From: Verrucomicrobiia bacterium
GTDB taxonomy: Bacteria; Verrucomicrobiota; Verrucomicrobiia; Opitutales; Cerasicoccaceae
NCBI GenBank assembly: GCA_030425485.1
Contig: JAUIAM010000018.1
Span: 1 to 64,000 of the forward strand
Length of the DNA stretch: 64,000 nt
Direction: 5' to 3'
The notes beneath the pieces were generated by a model, which was given only the letters and a program-made list of their open reading frames with translations, was not told the DNA's origin and ran no database searches. The position numbers and the translations under genes were made by a program. This document shows, in pieces, positions 41,172 through 51,100 of the stretch. Positions within the stretch are counted from its first letter, which is position 1; each line of letters starts with the position of its first letter.

Positions 41172-42218
41172 TGGGCTGTGCGCCGCCCCACCATGACTGA
41201 TATCGCCCGCGAGCTCGGCATATCCAAGAATACCGTATCGCTCGCCATGCGCAATGATCCGCAGATTCCCCTGGCCACGCGGAAAAAGGTGAATGCAGTT
41301 GCGGAGCGACTGGGCTACCAGCGTGACCCGCTCGTTGCCCACCTGATGGCACGTCTGCGCTCCACGCCGGGCAAGGGGCCCAAGGCGACGCTTGCTCTGC
41401 TCAATGCGAACCAGAGTCGGAACGCCTTTGTGGAGCATCCGACTATTCCGGCCTATATCGAGGGGTGCCAGCGGCGGGCCGGACAGCTCGGTTATGCTCT
41501 CGATAGCTTTTGGATGCATGACCCCGAACTGAATGGCACCCGGCTCAATCGCATCCTGAAGGCGCGCGGCATCCGTGGCGTCGTGGTGGTGGGGCTGATG
41601 AAAACCAACCGATTGCCTCATGATTTTGACGAGATTTGGCAACATTACCCCTGCGTGGTCACGGGGGTGCGCACCCGCGACCCGGCATTGCCCTTTGCCT
41701 GTGTCGATCACCATATCGTGGCTCTGCGTGCTTTCGAGCAAGCCCTGGGCCTTGGTTATAAACGACCCGCGCTCGTGCTCGACCGCACGATTGATGAACT
41801 GATTGAGCGTCGCTTCACCGCGGGTTATCACATCGGCCAGCAAAGTCTTCCCCAGCGGCAACGACTGCGTCCCTTCTACGATATTGACGGTGCGCGGGAG
41901 AACCCGTCGTTGTTTCACCACTGGCTCGAGCGGGAAAAGCCGGACGTCATCTTTACCCTCTATAACGTCGTGCGTGACTGGCTGTGCGGGGCAGGGTGGA
42001 GCATCCCGGATGATATCGGCCTGATCCAGCTAGAATGGCGAAAAGATCGTCCCGACTGGGCCGGGATGGATCAGCACAATGACCGTACGGGTGAGGCTGC
42101 TATCGATATGGTCATCTCGATGATTCACGGTGGTGAGCGCGGCGTGCCGCCCTACCCGCGTGCGACACTCATCGGCGGCTCCTGGGTAGAGGGCGCTACC
42201 GTGAAGGGGGCTTGCTGA
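41169..42218 (+). CDS. LacI-family regulator divergent from araBAD
   Basis: The protein of about 349 residues has an N-terminal helix-turn-helix (MTDIARELGISKNTVSLAM) and a hinge and effector-binding domain of the LacI type (YQRDPLVAHLMARLR is typical of a Verrucomicrobiota subgroup). It is read away from araB, which suggests control of the arabinose genes. The start is uncertain: ATG 41169, GTG 41178 and ATG 41193 all keep the DNA-binding domain. Its end overlaps the convergent sulfatase gene by 23 bp. Confidence 0.88.
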   Translation: MWAVRRPTMTDIARELGISKNTVSLAMRNDPQIPLATRKKVNAVAERLGYQRDPLVAHLMARLRSTPGKGPKATLALLNANQSRNAFVEHPTIPAYIEGCQRRAGQLGYALDSFWMHDPELNGTRLNRILKARGIRGVVVVGLMKTNRLPHDFDEIWQHYPCVVTGVRTRDPALPFACVDHHIVALRAFEQALGLGYKRPALVLDRTIDELIERRFTAGYHIGQQSLPQRQRLRPFYDIDGARENPSLFHHWLEREKPDVIFTLYNVVRDWLCGAGWSIPDDIGLIQLEWRKDRPDWAGMDQHNDRTGEAAIDMVISMIHGGERGVPPYPRATLIGGSWVEGATVKGAC

Positions 42219-43680
42219 GCCTGCCGCTATCGGTCCGGGTCCAGGTGTAAGTTGACGCATCAAAGGCAAAGCCCGACTTATCGGGAGCGGGTGCGGCATC
42301 CCCCTGGGGGAGCGCAGCGGCCAGTTGGTCCTTCGTCACCTGAAGCTCCGGCTTGTCGGCCAGATTATCCCATTCGTTCGGGTCCGATTGGTGGTCGTAA
42401 AGCTCTTCGCTGCCATCGGCGTAGCGGATGTATCGCCAGCGCTCGCTACGGGCACTATGTGCCCCCGGAGCGATGGTGGTTATGGCAGGCTGCTCTCGCT
42501 TTGTGTTGGGGTCGCTTAGCAGTGGCAACAGGCTTTCACCTTCCAGCTCTGGCTTGGGGGTAAACCCGCAGAGTTCATTCAGGGTGGGGTAAATGTCCAG
42601 CGAGCTGACGGCCTGTCTGGTGCAAACGCCGGGTTTGGCGACGTCCGGTCCCGCGATAATAAGCGGTATACGGGTTGAACGCTCCCAAAGCGTGGATTTT
42701 CCCAGATAGCCTTTTTCTCCCATATGGAAGCCGTGGTCGACCCAAAGTACGACGTAAGTATTCTGATAGTAGTCACTCTTGGCCAGGGCGTCGAGGACCA
42801 TGCCGACGATTGCATCTGAGTAACTCAATGATGCGAGGTAGGCTTGAATGGCGATCTTGTACAGGCCATTGCGCTGGATAATCGTTAGGTCATGCGCATT
42901 GGCGACTTCTTGCACAAGTTTTCTGCCTGCTGGCGGGACATCGTTCAGGTCGTCGTCCAGTACGTCTGGCGGAACGATGTCATCGAGGGGGTAAAGGTCC
43001 AAATACTTGCGGGGGACGTACCAGGGCAGGTGCGGTCTGAAGCTCCCTACAGCCAGGAAGAAGGGTTTATTATGCTGGCGCGAGAGGTAGTCTGCGGCCC
43101 AGCAGGCGGCCTGCCCATCACCGGTTTCCTGGTCTTCGAGATCTATCTGGCCCCAATCGAATTCGTGGGTGCCGCCGGGAGGGTGTTGCCAGGTGCGGAC
43201 TTCTTCCAGGCCGTTCAAGGGGTAGCCCGGACGCCATGTCATGGGTTGGCCGCTGGGGGGCGCTGAAGGGTCCTCGCCCGTCACATAACCCAAGTCAAAG
43301 GCCTGCTGAAATAGTTCGTCCCACATCTCCGGCGGATTGAAGCCCGGGGTATGGTGGAGCACTTTTCCGCTGCAGGCTGTCTGGTAGCCATGTGCTTTGA
43401 AATGCTCGGGCAGCATGACCGTGTCCGGCAGGCTGGGGCGCCACCATTGAGTGTTGTCATAGATGCCCGTTGTGCTCGGGCGCAGACCGCTGAGGACGGC
43501 TGTGCGCGATGGGTTGCACAAGGGTGCGGGGCAGTGGGCGTTGGCAAACAGCCGTCCGCGATTGGCCAGCGCGTCGATGTGTGGGGTGTGTACCGGGCCG
43601 CTGTAGCCGTTAAGGCAGCCGACCCAGTCGTTCATGTCATCGAGCGTAATGAAAAGGATATTTGGCTTACTTGAGGGCAT
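42196..43680 (-). CDS. Sulfatase without a signal peptide (S1 family)
   Basis: The 494-residue sulfatase begins at the catalytic domain (SKPNILFITLDDMNDW) and carries the CNPSR motif at Cys55, the residue oxidised to formylglycine. Later motifs are GYLGKSTLWERSTRIPLII and the metal-site VDHGFHMGEKG. It lacks a signal peptide, so it is probably cytoplasmic or uses another export route. It resembles iduronate-2-sulfatase or choline-sulfatase types but the substrate is unproven. It follows the exported sulfatase gene by 65 bp on the same strand. The start at 43680 is chosen because an upstream extension is not hydrophobic. Confidence 0.88.
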   Translation of the reverse strand: MPSSKPNILFITLDDMNDWVGCLNGYSGPVHTPHIDALANRGRLFANAHCPAPLCNPSRTAVLSGLRPSTTGIYDNTQWWRPSLPDTVMLPEHFKAHGYQTACSGKVLHHTPGFNPPEMWDELFQQAFDLGYVTGEDPSAPPSGQPMTWRPGYPLNGLEEVRTWQHPPGGTHEFDWGQIDLEDQETGDGQAACWAADYLSRQHNKPFFLAVGSFRPHLPWYVPRKYLDLYPLDDIVPPDVLDDDLNDVPPAGRKLVQEVANAHDLTIIQRNGLYKIAIQAYLASLSYSDAIVGMVLDALAKSDYYQNTYVVLWVDHGFHMGEKGYLGKSTLWERSTRIPLIIAGPDVAKPGVCTRQAVSSLDIYPTLNELCGFTPKPELEGESLLPLLSDPNTKREQPAITTIAPGAHSARSERWRYIRYADGSEELYDHQSDPNEWDNLADKPELQVTKDQLAAALPQGDAAPAPDKSGFAFDASTYTWTRTDSGRLSKPPSR

Positions 43681-43745
43681 CAGTGTGGGAGGGGTTTTGC
43701 TTGATCGTGTTGCTACCGGACGATGCGGCACCGGGTGCGGATTGC

Positions 43746-45152
43746 TTAGTCACTTGGCCATGCCGGGTCCGCCAGCTCGCTGTCCCACGCGCGGTAGGCG
43801 GCCTGGAGCTCCTGGAATATTTCAGGGTTCTTCTGGGCCAGATCCCTTCGCTCGGAGATGTCGTCGCCCAGGTTGAAAAGGTATTCGCCCGGCTTGATTT
43901 CACCGTATCTGCTGGGTTCGACATCCCGGTCAACCATGTAGTATTTCCAGTCGCCCTTGCGTACGGCTCCTTGAACTCGTCCGCGAAACTTGAACCGCCA
44001 GTACAGGTATTTCCGGTCGAGGGGAGCGCCGTTGGCAATGCTGGGCCAGAGGCTGACGCCGTCCATGTCCGCAGGGATCGGTACCGCGGCCAGATCAAGA
44101 ATCGTGGGTGCGATGTCCACGCCGGTAATCGGTTGGCTGTAGGTGTGCGGGCTGAGTGTGCCCGGCCAGTAGAAAATCCACGGCACGCGTATGCCGCCTT
44201 CGAAGAGCATGCCCTTGCCGCCTCGGAGCACGCCATTGGAGGCGACCTCTTTATTGGAAACGCCACCGTTGTCGTTGGTGAAAATGATCAGCGTATTCTC
44301 CGCGATGCCTTCCTGTTCGAGGGTCTCCACGATGCGCCCTACGGCATCGTCCAGAGCCACGATCATGGCCAGATGCTCTGCGCGCTTTGTGCTGGAGGTT
44401 TTCCCGATGCGATCCATGTATTGCTCGGGCGGGGTGTGGTGCGGGGTGTGCGGGGCGTTAAACGGAGCGTAGAGAAAGAAGGGCTTGTCCTTGTTGGTTG
44501 TTATGAAATCAACGGCCGCCTGGGCCAAGTCATCCGTCAGGTATCCGTTAAAGATGACCTTCTCGCTGCCATCCTGGAGCGGTGCGCGATAGCTGGTGAC
44601 GGGCGCATTGGGATTCGTGACATAATAGTCATGGCTACCGTGGATAAAGCCGTACAGGTCGTCAAAGCCGCGGTTGAGCGGGTGCTGGCTCTCCAGATAG
44701 CCCAGGTGCCATTTGCCAACCATGCCTGAAATATAACCTGCGCTATGGAGATACTCGGGGATGATCTCCCGGTCTTCCGGCAGCCCCCCGTTGGTGTGTG
44801 CGGGTGCGATGCGCTCGTAGCCAAAGCGCTGCTGATAAATGCCGGTAAGCACGGCTGCGCGCGCGGGGGCGCATTGCGGCGCGGTCATGTAGGCATCGGT
44901 GCATTCAACACCGAGCTCAGCAAGCCGGTCAATGTTCGGGGTGTCGATGGCCTCGCATCCCATGTAGCCGAGATCGCCGTATCCAATGTCGTCTGCAATG
45001 ATGAGGACGATGTTGGGTTGTGAGGGCATCGCACCGGAATTGCTTTGGGGGGCTGCGGCTGTGGTAATGGTCGTGGCCGCACAGAGGAAGGCAATGGCGG
45101 TAGATAGGCGGGAGGGTATGTCGGCGGGGAGTGGGCTCATGCTTGATTTCAT
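43746..45152 (-). CDS. Exported arylsulfatase-type sulfatase
   Basis: The 468-residue enzyme has a signal peptide (to about residue 33), the family start PNIVLIIADDIGYGDLGYMG and the active-site motif CAPAR (Cys94-Arg98), an accepted variant of CxPSR. Downstream motifs include GMVGKWHLGY and TLIIFTNDNGG. It should remove sulfate from a sugar outside the cytoplasm. It is the first gene of a two-sulfatase operon. A TGATATATCA-like site (45191-45200) lies 39 bp upstream. The start may be 45152 or the ATG at 45140. Confidence 0.92.
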   Translation of the reverse strand: MKSSMSPLPADIPSRLSTAIAFLCAATTITTAAAPQSNSGAMPSQPNIVLIIADDIGYGDLGYMGCEAIDTPNIDRLAELGVECTDAYMTAPQCAPARAAVLTGIYQQRFGYERIAPAHTNGGLPEDREIIPEYLHSAGYISGMVGKWHLGYLESQHPLNRGFDDLYGFIHGSHDYYVTNPNAPVTSYRAPLQDGSEKVIFNGYLTDDLAQAAVDFITTNKDKPFFLYAPFNAPHTPHHTPPEQYMDRIGKTSSTKRAEHLAMIVALDDAVGRIVETLEQEGIAENTLIIFTNDNGGVSNKEVASNGVLRGGKGMLFEGGIRVPWIFYWPGTLSPHTYSQPITGVDIAPTILDLAAVPIPADMDGVSLWPSIANGAPLDRKYLYWRFKFRGRVQGAVRKGDWKYYMVDRDVEPSRYGEIKPGEYLFNLGDDISERRDLAQKNPEIFQELQAAYRAWDSELADPAWPSD

Positions 45153-45190
45153 ATAATTGGGCGCTTTCTGAAGGCTATTGGTTCTTCAAT

Positions 45191-45200
45191 AGATATATCA
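45191..45200. promoter_or_regulatory. WGATATATCA site in the divergent sulfatase gap
   Basis: AGATATATCA lies between the minus-strand sulfatase (start 45152) and the plus-strand sulfatase (start 45388). Nearby is a wider inverted repeat TGATATT-N8-AATATCA (45338-45359). The same motif occurs in five other gaps of the 45-58 kb cluster. Confidence 0.5.
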
Positions 45201-45387
45201 ACATAAATTTTCTGGTGAACTGTAGTGGCTGATCTCCTGTTTGATGAATAATGCTTTTAAAGAGCGTATGCTAGTGGCATCTATGTGCTTAAAATGTCTT
45301 TGGCATGGAGGTTAAGATTTTACTTGAATGACAATTCTGATATTACTAGAAAAATATCAAATATTAAATGGAAAAATACCCCTATCT

Positions 45388-47274
45388 ATGAATCATTACT
45401 TGTATATGAACTCCGCGATTCTCAGTGGGTTAACGGCTTCACTTGTTTTTTCTGGTCTTGGAATGCCTGTGGCGACTGCTGCTGAGAAGGCCCCGAATAT
45501 CCTGTGGATCATCACAGACGATCATCGCCCCGATACGCTTGTGTGCTATAATGAGGCCGTCTCTGGCACTGAGGATAGCCCTCTGGGTTACGTCTCGTCT
45601 CCCTACACAGATAAGCTGGCTGATGAGGGCGTGCTGTTTACCCGTGCTTACAGTAACTCGCCCTCCTGTGCGCCCTCACGCGCCTCCATGTTTACGGGGC
45701 AGTATCCCTTCCGTAACGGTGTCTATGGTTTTGAAACCTGGCGCAGGATGGACTTTGTACAGCAGATGATACCCGAGGTCATGACCGAAGAGGGGTACAA
45801 CACTGTGATGGTGGGGAAGCTGGATGTCAGGATGAATCGCAAGGTTCCGCCGGGCAAGGGAGAGACTTGGTTTGACACCAAATTCGACGCGATCATCGAC
45901 CGGAGCCTAATCAAGGGCAGCGGGCCCGCCAGTGGGCTGGACCATGCCGCGGTCATGTACACGGGTAAGGATGGCCGACGTTATCGCAAGGAGCGCTTCT
46001 ACGTTACCGACGAGGAGTATGAAGAGGTGGATGTGACGGCTCCCGGCGGCTTAAGCCCTGAGCAGGAAAGGGCCTTGGCCGAGTTTGACAAGTCGCATGA
46101 CTACCTGCGGGCTTACCAGCGCAAGTCCGGTCCCTACCTGATTATTGGTGGTGAGACAACACGGGCCAAGGGCGAGGACTATCACGGCTTTGTGAATCAG
46201 TACCTGTTTGATTATTTGGAGCATCCCAACCGTGAGTTTACAGTCCATGTGGAGCCTGAACTCGTTTTTCGAGGGCCCGATCCCTCTAAGCCCGTGTTTG
46301 CCAATCTAGGCTACGAGTGGCCGCATACCCCTGTGCTCCCGCCCAAGGAATTTCGCGATCAGTTTAAAGACATCGTTTACAAGATTCCTGAGTTCGATAA
46401 GGCCGAGCTCAAGAAGCTGCCCCCGCAACTGACACGCTTCTACGATCGGTTTGGTTTTGATGAAATGACCTACGAGGAGAAGCAGCAGGCGATCCGGGAC
46501 TACTTTGCCTTCTGCGCCTATGGTGACTGGCTGATTGGTCGGGCTGTAGAGGAGTTCAAAAAGTACTCCGAGGCGCAATCTCGCCCCTGGGTTATTATCT
46601 ACACGGTGGGGGACCACAGCTGGCACATGGGGGAGAACGGCGTCATGGGTAAGTTTGGCCCCTACGATATGTCCAACCGCTGCGCGATCATCGCCGTTTC
46701 CTCTGATAAGTCGATTTTTCCTGCCGGAGTCGTTTGCGATGATTTAGTGGAGTTCGTTGATCTTGCTCCGACTTTCTATGACCTGGCCGGTGTGGATTTG
46801 CTGAGCGGAGATTATGCGTACCTCGATGGCTACTCGCTCATGGACATCCTGGATGGCAGTGAAAAGCGTGAGTATGTGCTGAATGAAACCAATCACGTCT
46901 ACGAGCACCGCGCATCGATCCGCAACGAAGATTTTGTTTTCTCCATGCGTACGCGCCCTAAAGGCTATCTGGCCGCTCGTGGGTTGGAGACGGACAATAT
47001 CAGGTGGGCGCTTGAGGCTCCGGATAAAGAAGTCGAGATGGCGTTATTTGACCTGCGGGCAGACCCGCTCGAACGCACGAACGTGGCCAATGACGAGGAG
47101 TACCGAGAACTGGCGCAGTGGTTCCGGCAAAAGCTGGGCAGCATCGTGCTCGGGGATCGTCGCGTAGAATACAACTGGACGCGCTGGCGTGAGAATGACC
47201 AGTACGCGTACTATGACTTTGCACTCGGGAGCGATGACAAGGAGTTGGCTATACCTGCTGAGCTCATCCCCTGA
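45388..47274 (+). CDS. Exported sulfatase
   Basis: The 628-residue enzyme has a signal peptide (to about residue 32), the start APNILWIITDDHRPDT and the CAPSR motif (Cys94). Further metal-site motifs are GDHSWHMGENGVMGKFG and ADPLERTNVAND. It is larger than the other two sulfatases, with an internal part that has no clear match. It is divergent from the sulfatase pair upstream and convergent with the GH110-like gene. No Shine-Dalgarno sequence precedes it; TACCCCTATCT does. Confidence 0.92.
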   Translation: MNHYLYMNSAILSGLTASLVFSGLGMPVATAAEKAPNILWIITDDHRPDTLVCYNEAVSGTEDSPLGYVSSPYTDKLADEGVLFTRAYSNSPSCAPSRASMFTGQYPFRNGVYGFETWRRMDFVQQMIPEVMTEEGYNTVMVGKLDVRMNRKVPPGKGETWFDTKFDAIIDRSLIKGSGPASGLDHAAVMYTGKDGRRYRKERFYVTDEEYEEVDVTAPGGLSPEQERALAEFDKSHDYLRAYQRKSGPYLIIGGETTRAKGEDYHGFVNQYLFDYLEHPNREFTVHVEPELVFRGPDPSKPVFANLGYEWPHTPVLPPKEFRDQFKDIVYKIPEFDKAELKKLPPQLTRFYDRFGFDEMTYEEKQQAIRDYFAFCAYGDWLIGRAVEEFKKYSEAQSRPWVIIYTVGDHSWHMGENGVMGKFGPYDMSNRCAIIAVSSDKSIFPAGVVCDDLVEFVDLAPTFYDLAGVDLLSGDYAYLDGYSLMDILDGSEKREYVLNETNHVYEHRASIRNEDFVFSMRTRPKGYLAARGLETDNIRWALEAPDKEVEMALFDLRADPLERTNVANDEEYRELAQWFRQKLGSIVLGDRRVEYNWTRWRENDQYAYYDFALGSDDKELAIPAELIP

Positions 47275-47296
47275 GAAGATGCATGTAGTGTGCGAT

Positions 47297-47326
47297 GGCG
47301 CCCACCTGTACAACTGGGTGGGCGTC
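47297..47326 (+). terminator. Hairpin after the exported sulfatase gene
   Basis: CGCCCACC / GGTGGGCG (47299-47306 with 47317-47324) form a perfect 8-bp stem, extended by a G-C pair after a wobble. Only a weak T-run (CCTTTCC) follows, so termination efficiency is unsure. Confidence 0.55.
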
Positions 47327-47549
47327 GTCCTTTCCGGGTGAGTCGCAGTGCTATGCGTCGCTTCTTTGAAGTGGCGCAGGGGGGCTTCCCTGGCTGGCTC
47401 TTCGAGGTGAGTCCCAGGTGTCTTGCTGAGAGGAGCGGTGGGACATCATCGCGCATGTCTGTGACTTCAGCCTGAGGGCTCGCTCTTGGGGTTTCAGCCA
47501 TGTGGGGATATTGGCCACTGTACGCAGTCTGAGCAGGTGGCGGTATCTG

Positions 47550-47589
47550 AAAAAAAATGCGGGGCCTGCCGATTGCTGACAAGCCCCGC
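47550..47589 (-). terminator. Intrinsic terminator of the GH110-like modular gene
   Basis: GCGGGGC (47559-47565) pairs with GCCCCGC (47583-47589); on the minus strand the stem is followed by eight T's (47550-47557). It lies about 24 bp after the stop codon at 47613. Confidence 0.85.
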
Positions 47590-47612
47590 GCGGTTTATCT
47601 GGTTATCGTAGC

Positions 47613-50600
47613 TCAGTTACTTGAGTTGGGGTATATATTCGGGAATTCGTAGTGGTTGGGTGGATAGAGGTTGATGTTTGCGCAGGTGGCATTGGTTTGA
47701 CCCTCGTCGTGGTTTACGGGGTTTTCACCGGTTATGTAGAAGGTGTTGCTGCGAATCGTTACACCGTCGATACAGCGCATCCATATGGGTTGTTCGGTGT
47801 GGCTTCCCTGCATGGTACAGCCTTCGATTAAGAGGTCTTTGTGTACACCGAAGTCTGAATTGGTACTGCCGGCTCCGATGCGGATGGCTCGCTGACAGTC
47901 TATGAAGTCGCAATTGCGGATCGTGACATTGCGTGTGGATATGCTTGCGTAACCACCATCGTCGGCTGTGCAGAATATCCTGATGCCATTGCCTGCTGTG
48001 TTGTTGAAGGTCGAGTCTTCTACCAGCGCGTTGCGAGTCTTGATGCGCATCCCCTGCGTACGTGTACGACTGACCGTGCAATTGTACATGTAGAAGGGAG
48101 GGGCTTCTTTCTCGTTGGCCACAATTGACCCGGGCTCAATCCATGTCGGGAGGGCCTGATCAAAGGTGACCTCGGCTAGCTCATACTCTACGCTGTCTAA
48201 TGTGAGCTCGAATTCCCGGCTATCGCCGACTTGGGTTACTCCGGTAAGTGAAGGGACATGTATGCCAGCCAGGTCAGCGTCGGAGAACTCATAGGTGTCG
48301 CCGTCCTGGAAGGAGATTTTAGGCTTATTCATCCCGGCAATAAGGATATCCTCTTCCTCTTCTTCCTCTTCACTGGGTGTCGTTACGAAGCCATTGGCCC
48401 ATCCCCTGAAGACCAGCGTGTAGTCATCTATGCGAGAGTAGACCATGGCATAGAAGCCGTGAACATTGATGCCGTCGTCTCCCGTGTCCTCCACGGAGCA
48501 GTTGATGAGATTGATCTGCCCCCGGCAGAGGGAGAAGTGTATGCCATCGAGTGAGGTGGATTTCCATCGGGTACTGTTGGGGCGGCGCATGACGTGGCAA
48601 TCGACGATCTGGAGCACACCGTCCTCCCGGGCGTTTTGGAACATGAATCCCATCCCGGCCGAGGCATAGACTTCTATATCCTCCATGTAGACATTGCGGG
48701 CATTCCTGACCTGGATGGCGGGGGAGCCATGCTTGTAGTAGTAGGCGACAACATAGCTATTCGCTGCAGGCATGTTACCGGAGTGGAGGGTTCCTGGGCT
48801 ATCATTGGTCGACTTTTTAGCAGACTCCCATCGATTGATTTGCAGACGGTTTGGGAAGTCTTCTACGGTCTCACAGTTTGGAGTGCTTTCGTTTTTCTGA
48901 GAGAGGTTGTAGTACGCATTGTTTCCGCTCTTGTAGAAGGGGTAGGTGCCATCGCCAACGTTCTCGACCGTGTCAATCATGACGACGGGTGAGGTAAGTA
49001 CTGGGTGGCCGGGTGCTACTTCGATGACGCAGTTGTCTTCATCGCTCGTAATGACCTGGCCAGCGGTGTAGGGGAGCACGTCCATGTCGGTACGTATACC
49101 CGTGACTTCGATGTCGAGGCAGCCGCTGAACTCGAGGATGCCATCAGGCCCGCCCCCAATGAGTTCAGTGTTATCTCCGTGAACGGAAATGAAGTCGAAG
49201 CCACTGATGTCGATGCAAGCTTGGCCCGGAATAGCATCCAGGTTGTAGACGCCCTGGTCGAATATGATGGCCGGAGCTACAAGATCCTGGGCAACGGCCA
49301 GTGCCTTGTATACGGCATCGGTGTCGCTTGTGCTGTCGTCGGGGAAACCACTAAACTCTGAGATGCGCAGATCAGAGCCGCCGGAGTTGATCGGGTTATC
49401 GGAGAGGATCGGGAGGATGTCTACCTTGGCCAGACTGAAGGTCGGTGTACCGATGAGAATGCCAGATGAGAGGGAGATATTACTGGTCTGGTCGTCGATG
49501 GCTGTACTGTGGGTAAAGGTAAACGGAGTGGGCAAGGGCGAGGGCGGGTTTTCCGGATCGATGACTGGGTAGATCAGGGTCGCATTACTTGAGCTCAGAT
49601 TGAGTACCTTTAGGTCCATGGTGACGTCCCCGTTGGCACTCAGGTCATCGACAGAGATAACGGCCTCCAGGCGATACCAAGTGTTTGCCGAAAGCGTTGG
49701 GGCTGTGCCCGGTAGGTTTTGGTAGTTATTGTAGCCATTGCTCGCGTACTGGATGACCCCTTGATTGCCGCCTGTTCCCAATATGCTTATGCTGGCGATG
49801 GGGTCGTTGCTCTGTCGAAGCCTGAAGGAGAATCGATTCGTATTGCCGAGTGAGGAATAGCTAAAGTGAAGGATGGCCCTGATCTTATCGTCTTCGGATA
49901 TGAACCATTCATCGCGGTCAGTGCCTTCACCAAGATCAATCGTGGCATAGGCGGTGCCTCCGCCCGTGGTGGGGCGGTCAAAGGTTACCTGATTGCCTAC
50001 GGGCCGAAACAGTCCGTGCGTGCTACTGCTGCTGACAATTGCAGAGGAGCCTCCAGTCTCATTGTAGACTGTCCACGGGGCCCCCATGCTGCCGCTGTCA
50101 TCTGTGATGCGATCGCTTACATAGGCGGGAGGGACGGCGTGTCCGTCTGTTGACGTGACGGATACTTTGGCCAATCCGTAGGTCGGCAATCCTGAGGAGA
50201 TCATGCTCATGAAGTTGATGTTAGCGTCCGCGGTCAGTTCCTGGAAGTGAACGACCTCGATACCGCTCTCGTTGTAAACAACGCTTCCGTCGCTCATGTC
50301 TGTTATGCTCAGGGCCATCGTGGATGACTCCCAGGCTCCTAGCTCGCCGATTTCGATTGCAGCCTCGATCTTGTACCAGTTGTTGATGCTGAGCACGGGA
50401 GAGCCCCCGGGCAGGTTGACGAAGTCATTCGTTCCGTCGGTGTCATACTGAACGATGCCTGCGCTGGTTGATTGGCCCTGGATGCGTAGCACGACGATCT
50501 TGTTTGAACCTTCCCGCAGTCTGAGTTGGAACGATTGCCCATTGTTCATGTTGGTAAAGGCAACATGCGTGCTCACCTTAAACGCACTGCCGGGTTGAAG

Positions 50601-50900
50601 TGCATGCGCGAGGGTATGGGTTTTCTCGCCTCCTGCGATGCTTGCGTAGGCCGTTCCTGCCGACGTGCTCGGGCGATTGAGGGTAGCCTGCTTCCCGTCT
50701 GGGCGGTAACCGTTTAGTGTGTAGGCAGCCTCAATGGTTGCCGTAGAGCCGCCAGTGTCATTGGAGACGGCCCAGTGCGAGCCTAGATCGCCGCTGGGGT
50801 ACTGGAAGCGGTCGTTAATGTATTGGTCTGAGAGTAGTTTGGCAGCGGATAATAGAGTAAGGCAGACTATTAGAAGTCCGCGTAGCACGAGGATTTTCAT
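47613..50900 (-). CDS. Secreted GH110-like beta-helix protein with two N-terminal modules
   Basis: The protein of about 1095 residues has a signal peptide, two tandem modules of about 220-230 residues (each with a LG..W.V.N.TGGS pattern) and a right-handed beta-helix with the GH110 pattern: MDVLPYTAGQV, HFSLCRGQINLINCSVEDTGDDG and RTQGMRIKTRNALVEDS. GH110 enzymes are alpha-1,3-galactosidases. An unusual run of eight glutamates occurs inside an extra loop (coded at about 48349-48371). I chose the ATG at 50900 for its signal peptide. It is related to the genes at 53340 and 55122, and its N-terminal modules to the PEP-CTERM protein. Confidence 0.82.
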   Translation of the reverse strand: MKILVLRGLLIVCLTLLSAAKLLSDQYINDRFQYPSGDLGSHWAVSNDTGGSTATIEAAYTLNGYRPDGKQATLNRPSTSAGTAYASIAGGEKTHTLAHALQPGSAFKVSTHVAFTNMNNGQSFQLRLREGSNKIVVLRIQGQSTSAGIVQYDTDGTNDFVNLPGGSPVLSINNWYKIEAAIEIGELGAWESSTMALSITDMSDGSVVYNESGIEVVHFQELTADANINFMSMISSGLPTYGLAKVSVTSTDGHAVPPAYVSDRITDDSGSMGAPWTVYNETGGSSAIVSSSSTHGLFRPVGNQVTFDRPTTGGGTAYATIDLGEGTDRDEWFISEDDKIRAILHFSYSSLGNTNRFSFRLRQSNDPIASISILGTGGNQGVIQYASNGYNNYQNLPGTAPTLSANTWYRLEAVISVDDLSANGDVTMDLKVLNLSSSNATLIYPVIDPENPPSPLPTPFTFTHSTAIDDQTSNISLSSGILIGTPTFSLAKVDILPILSDNPINSGGSDLRISEFSGFPDDSTSDTDAVYKALAVAQDLVAPAIIFDQGVYNLDAIPGQACIDISGFDFISVHGDNTELIGGGPDGILEFSGCLDIEVTGIRTDMDVLPYTAGQVITSDEDNCVIEVAPGHPVLTSPVVMIDTVENVGDGTYPFYKSGNNAYYNLSQKNESTPNCETVEDFPNRLQINRWESAKKSTNDSPGTLHSGNMPAANSYVVAYYYKHGSPAIQVRNARNVYMEDIEVYASAGMGFMFQNAREDGVLQIVDCHVMRRPNSTRWKSTSLDGIHFSLCRGQINLINCSVEDTGDDGINVHGFYAMVYSRIDDYTLVFRGWANGFVTTPSEEEEEEEDILIAGMNKPKISFQDGDTYEFSDADLAGIHVPSLTGVTQVGDSREFELTLDSVEYELAEVTFDQALPTWIEPGSIVANEKEAPPFYMYNCTVSRTRTQGMRIKTRNALVEDSTFNNTAGNGIRIFCTADDGGYASISTRNVTIRNCDFIDCQRAIRIGAGSTNSDFGVHKDLLIEGCTMQGSHTEQPIWMRCIDGVTIRSNTFYITGENPVNHDEGQTNATCANINLYPPNHYEFPNIYPNSSN

Positions 50901-51001
50901 AGGGAGGGGTATTATTTGGGTTATCTTTTGGAGCAACCGGATTGGTTGCGGAAAGCAACGCAGAGATGTGGGGCAATTACTGGTTGAAAAGATTTATTAC
51001 A

Positions 51002-51011
51002 TGATATATCA
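51002..51011. promoter_or_regulatory. TGATATATCA site, divergent gap before the PEP-CTERM gene
   Basis: A perfect 10-bp palindrome, followed by GAATGC, 155 bp before the PEP-CTERM start and 102 bp before the divergent GH110-like start. A TTGACA box follows a few bases later. Confidence 0.5.
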
Positions 51012-51100
51012 GAATGCTTGACATTGGTCAATAAAATAGGGTTTTATGTTTCTCACCAAAGCTTTTATGCACTGAAATAGCTTGACACTGATGGTCCTGT

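Larger units (their letters stand above)
47275..47612. other. Convergent gap with two terminators
   Basis: No gene is seen. It contains a hairpin after the plus-strand sulfatase (47297-47326) and the intrinsic terminator of the minus-strand GH110-like gene (47550-47589). The rest shows nothing. Confidence 0.6.

Noticed and set aside
43746-45152. Possibly inactive sulfatase, because the motif is CAPAR rather than CxPSR
   Set aside because: Ala at the fourth position is an accepted variant and the remaining catalytic motifs are present.
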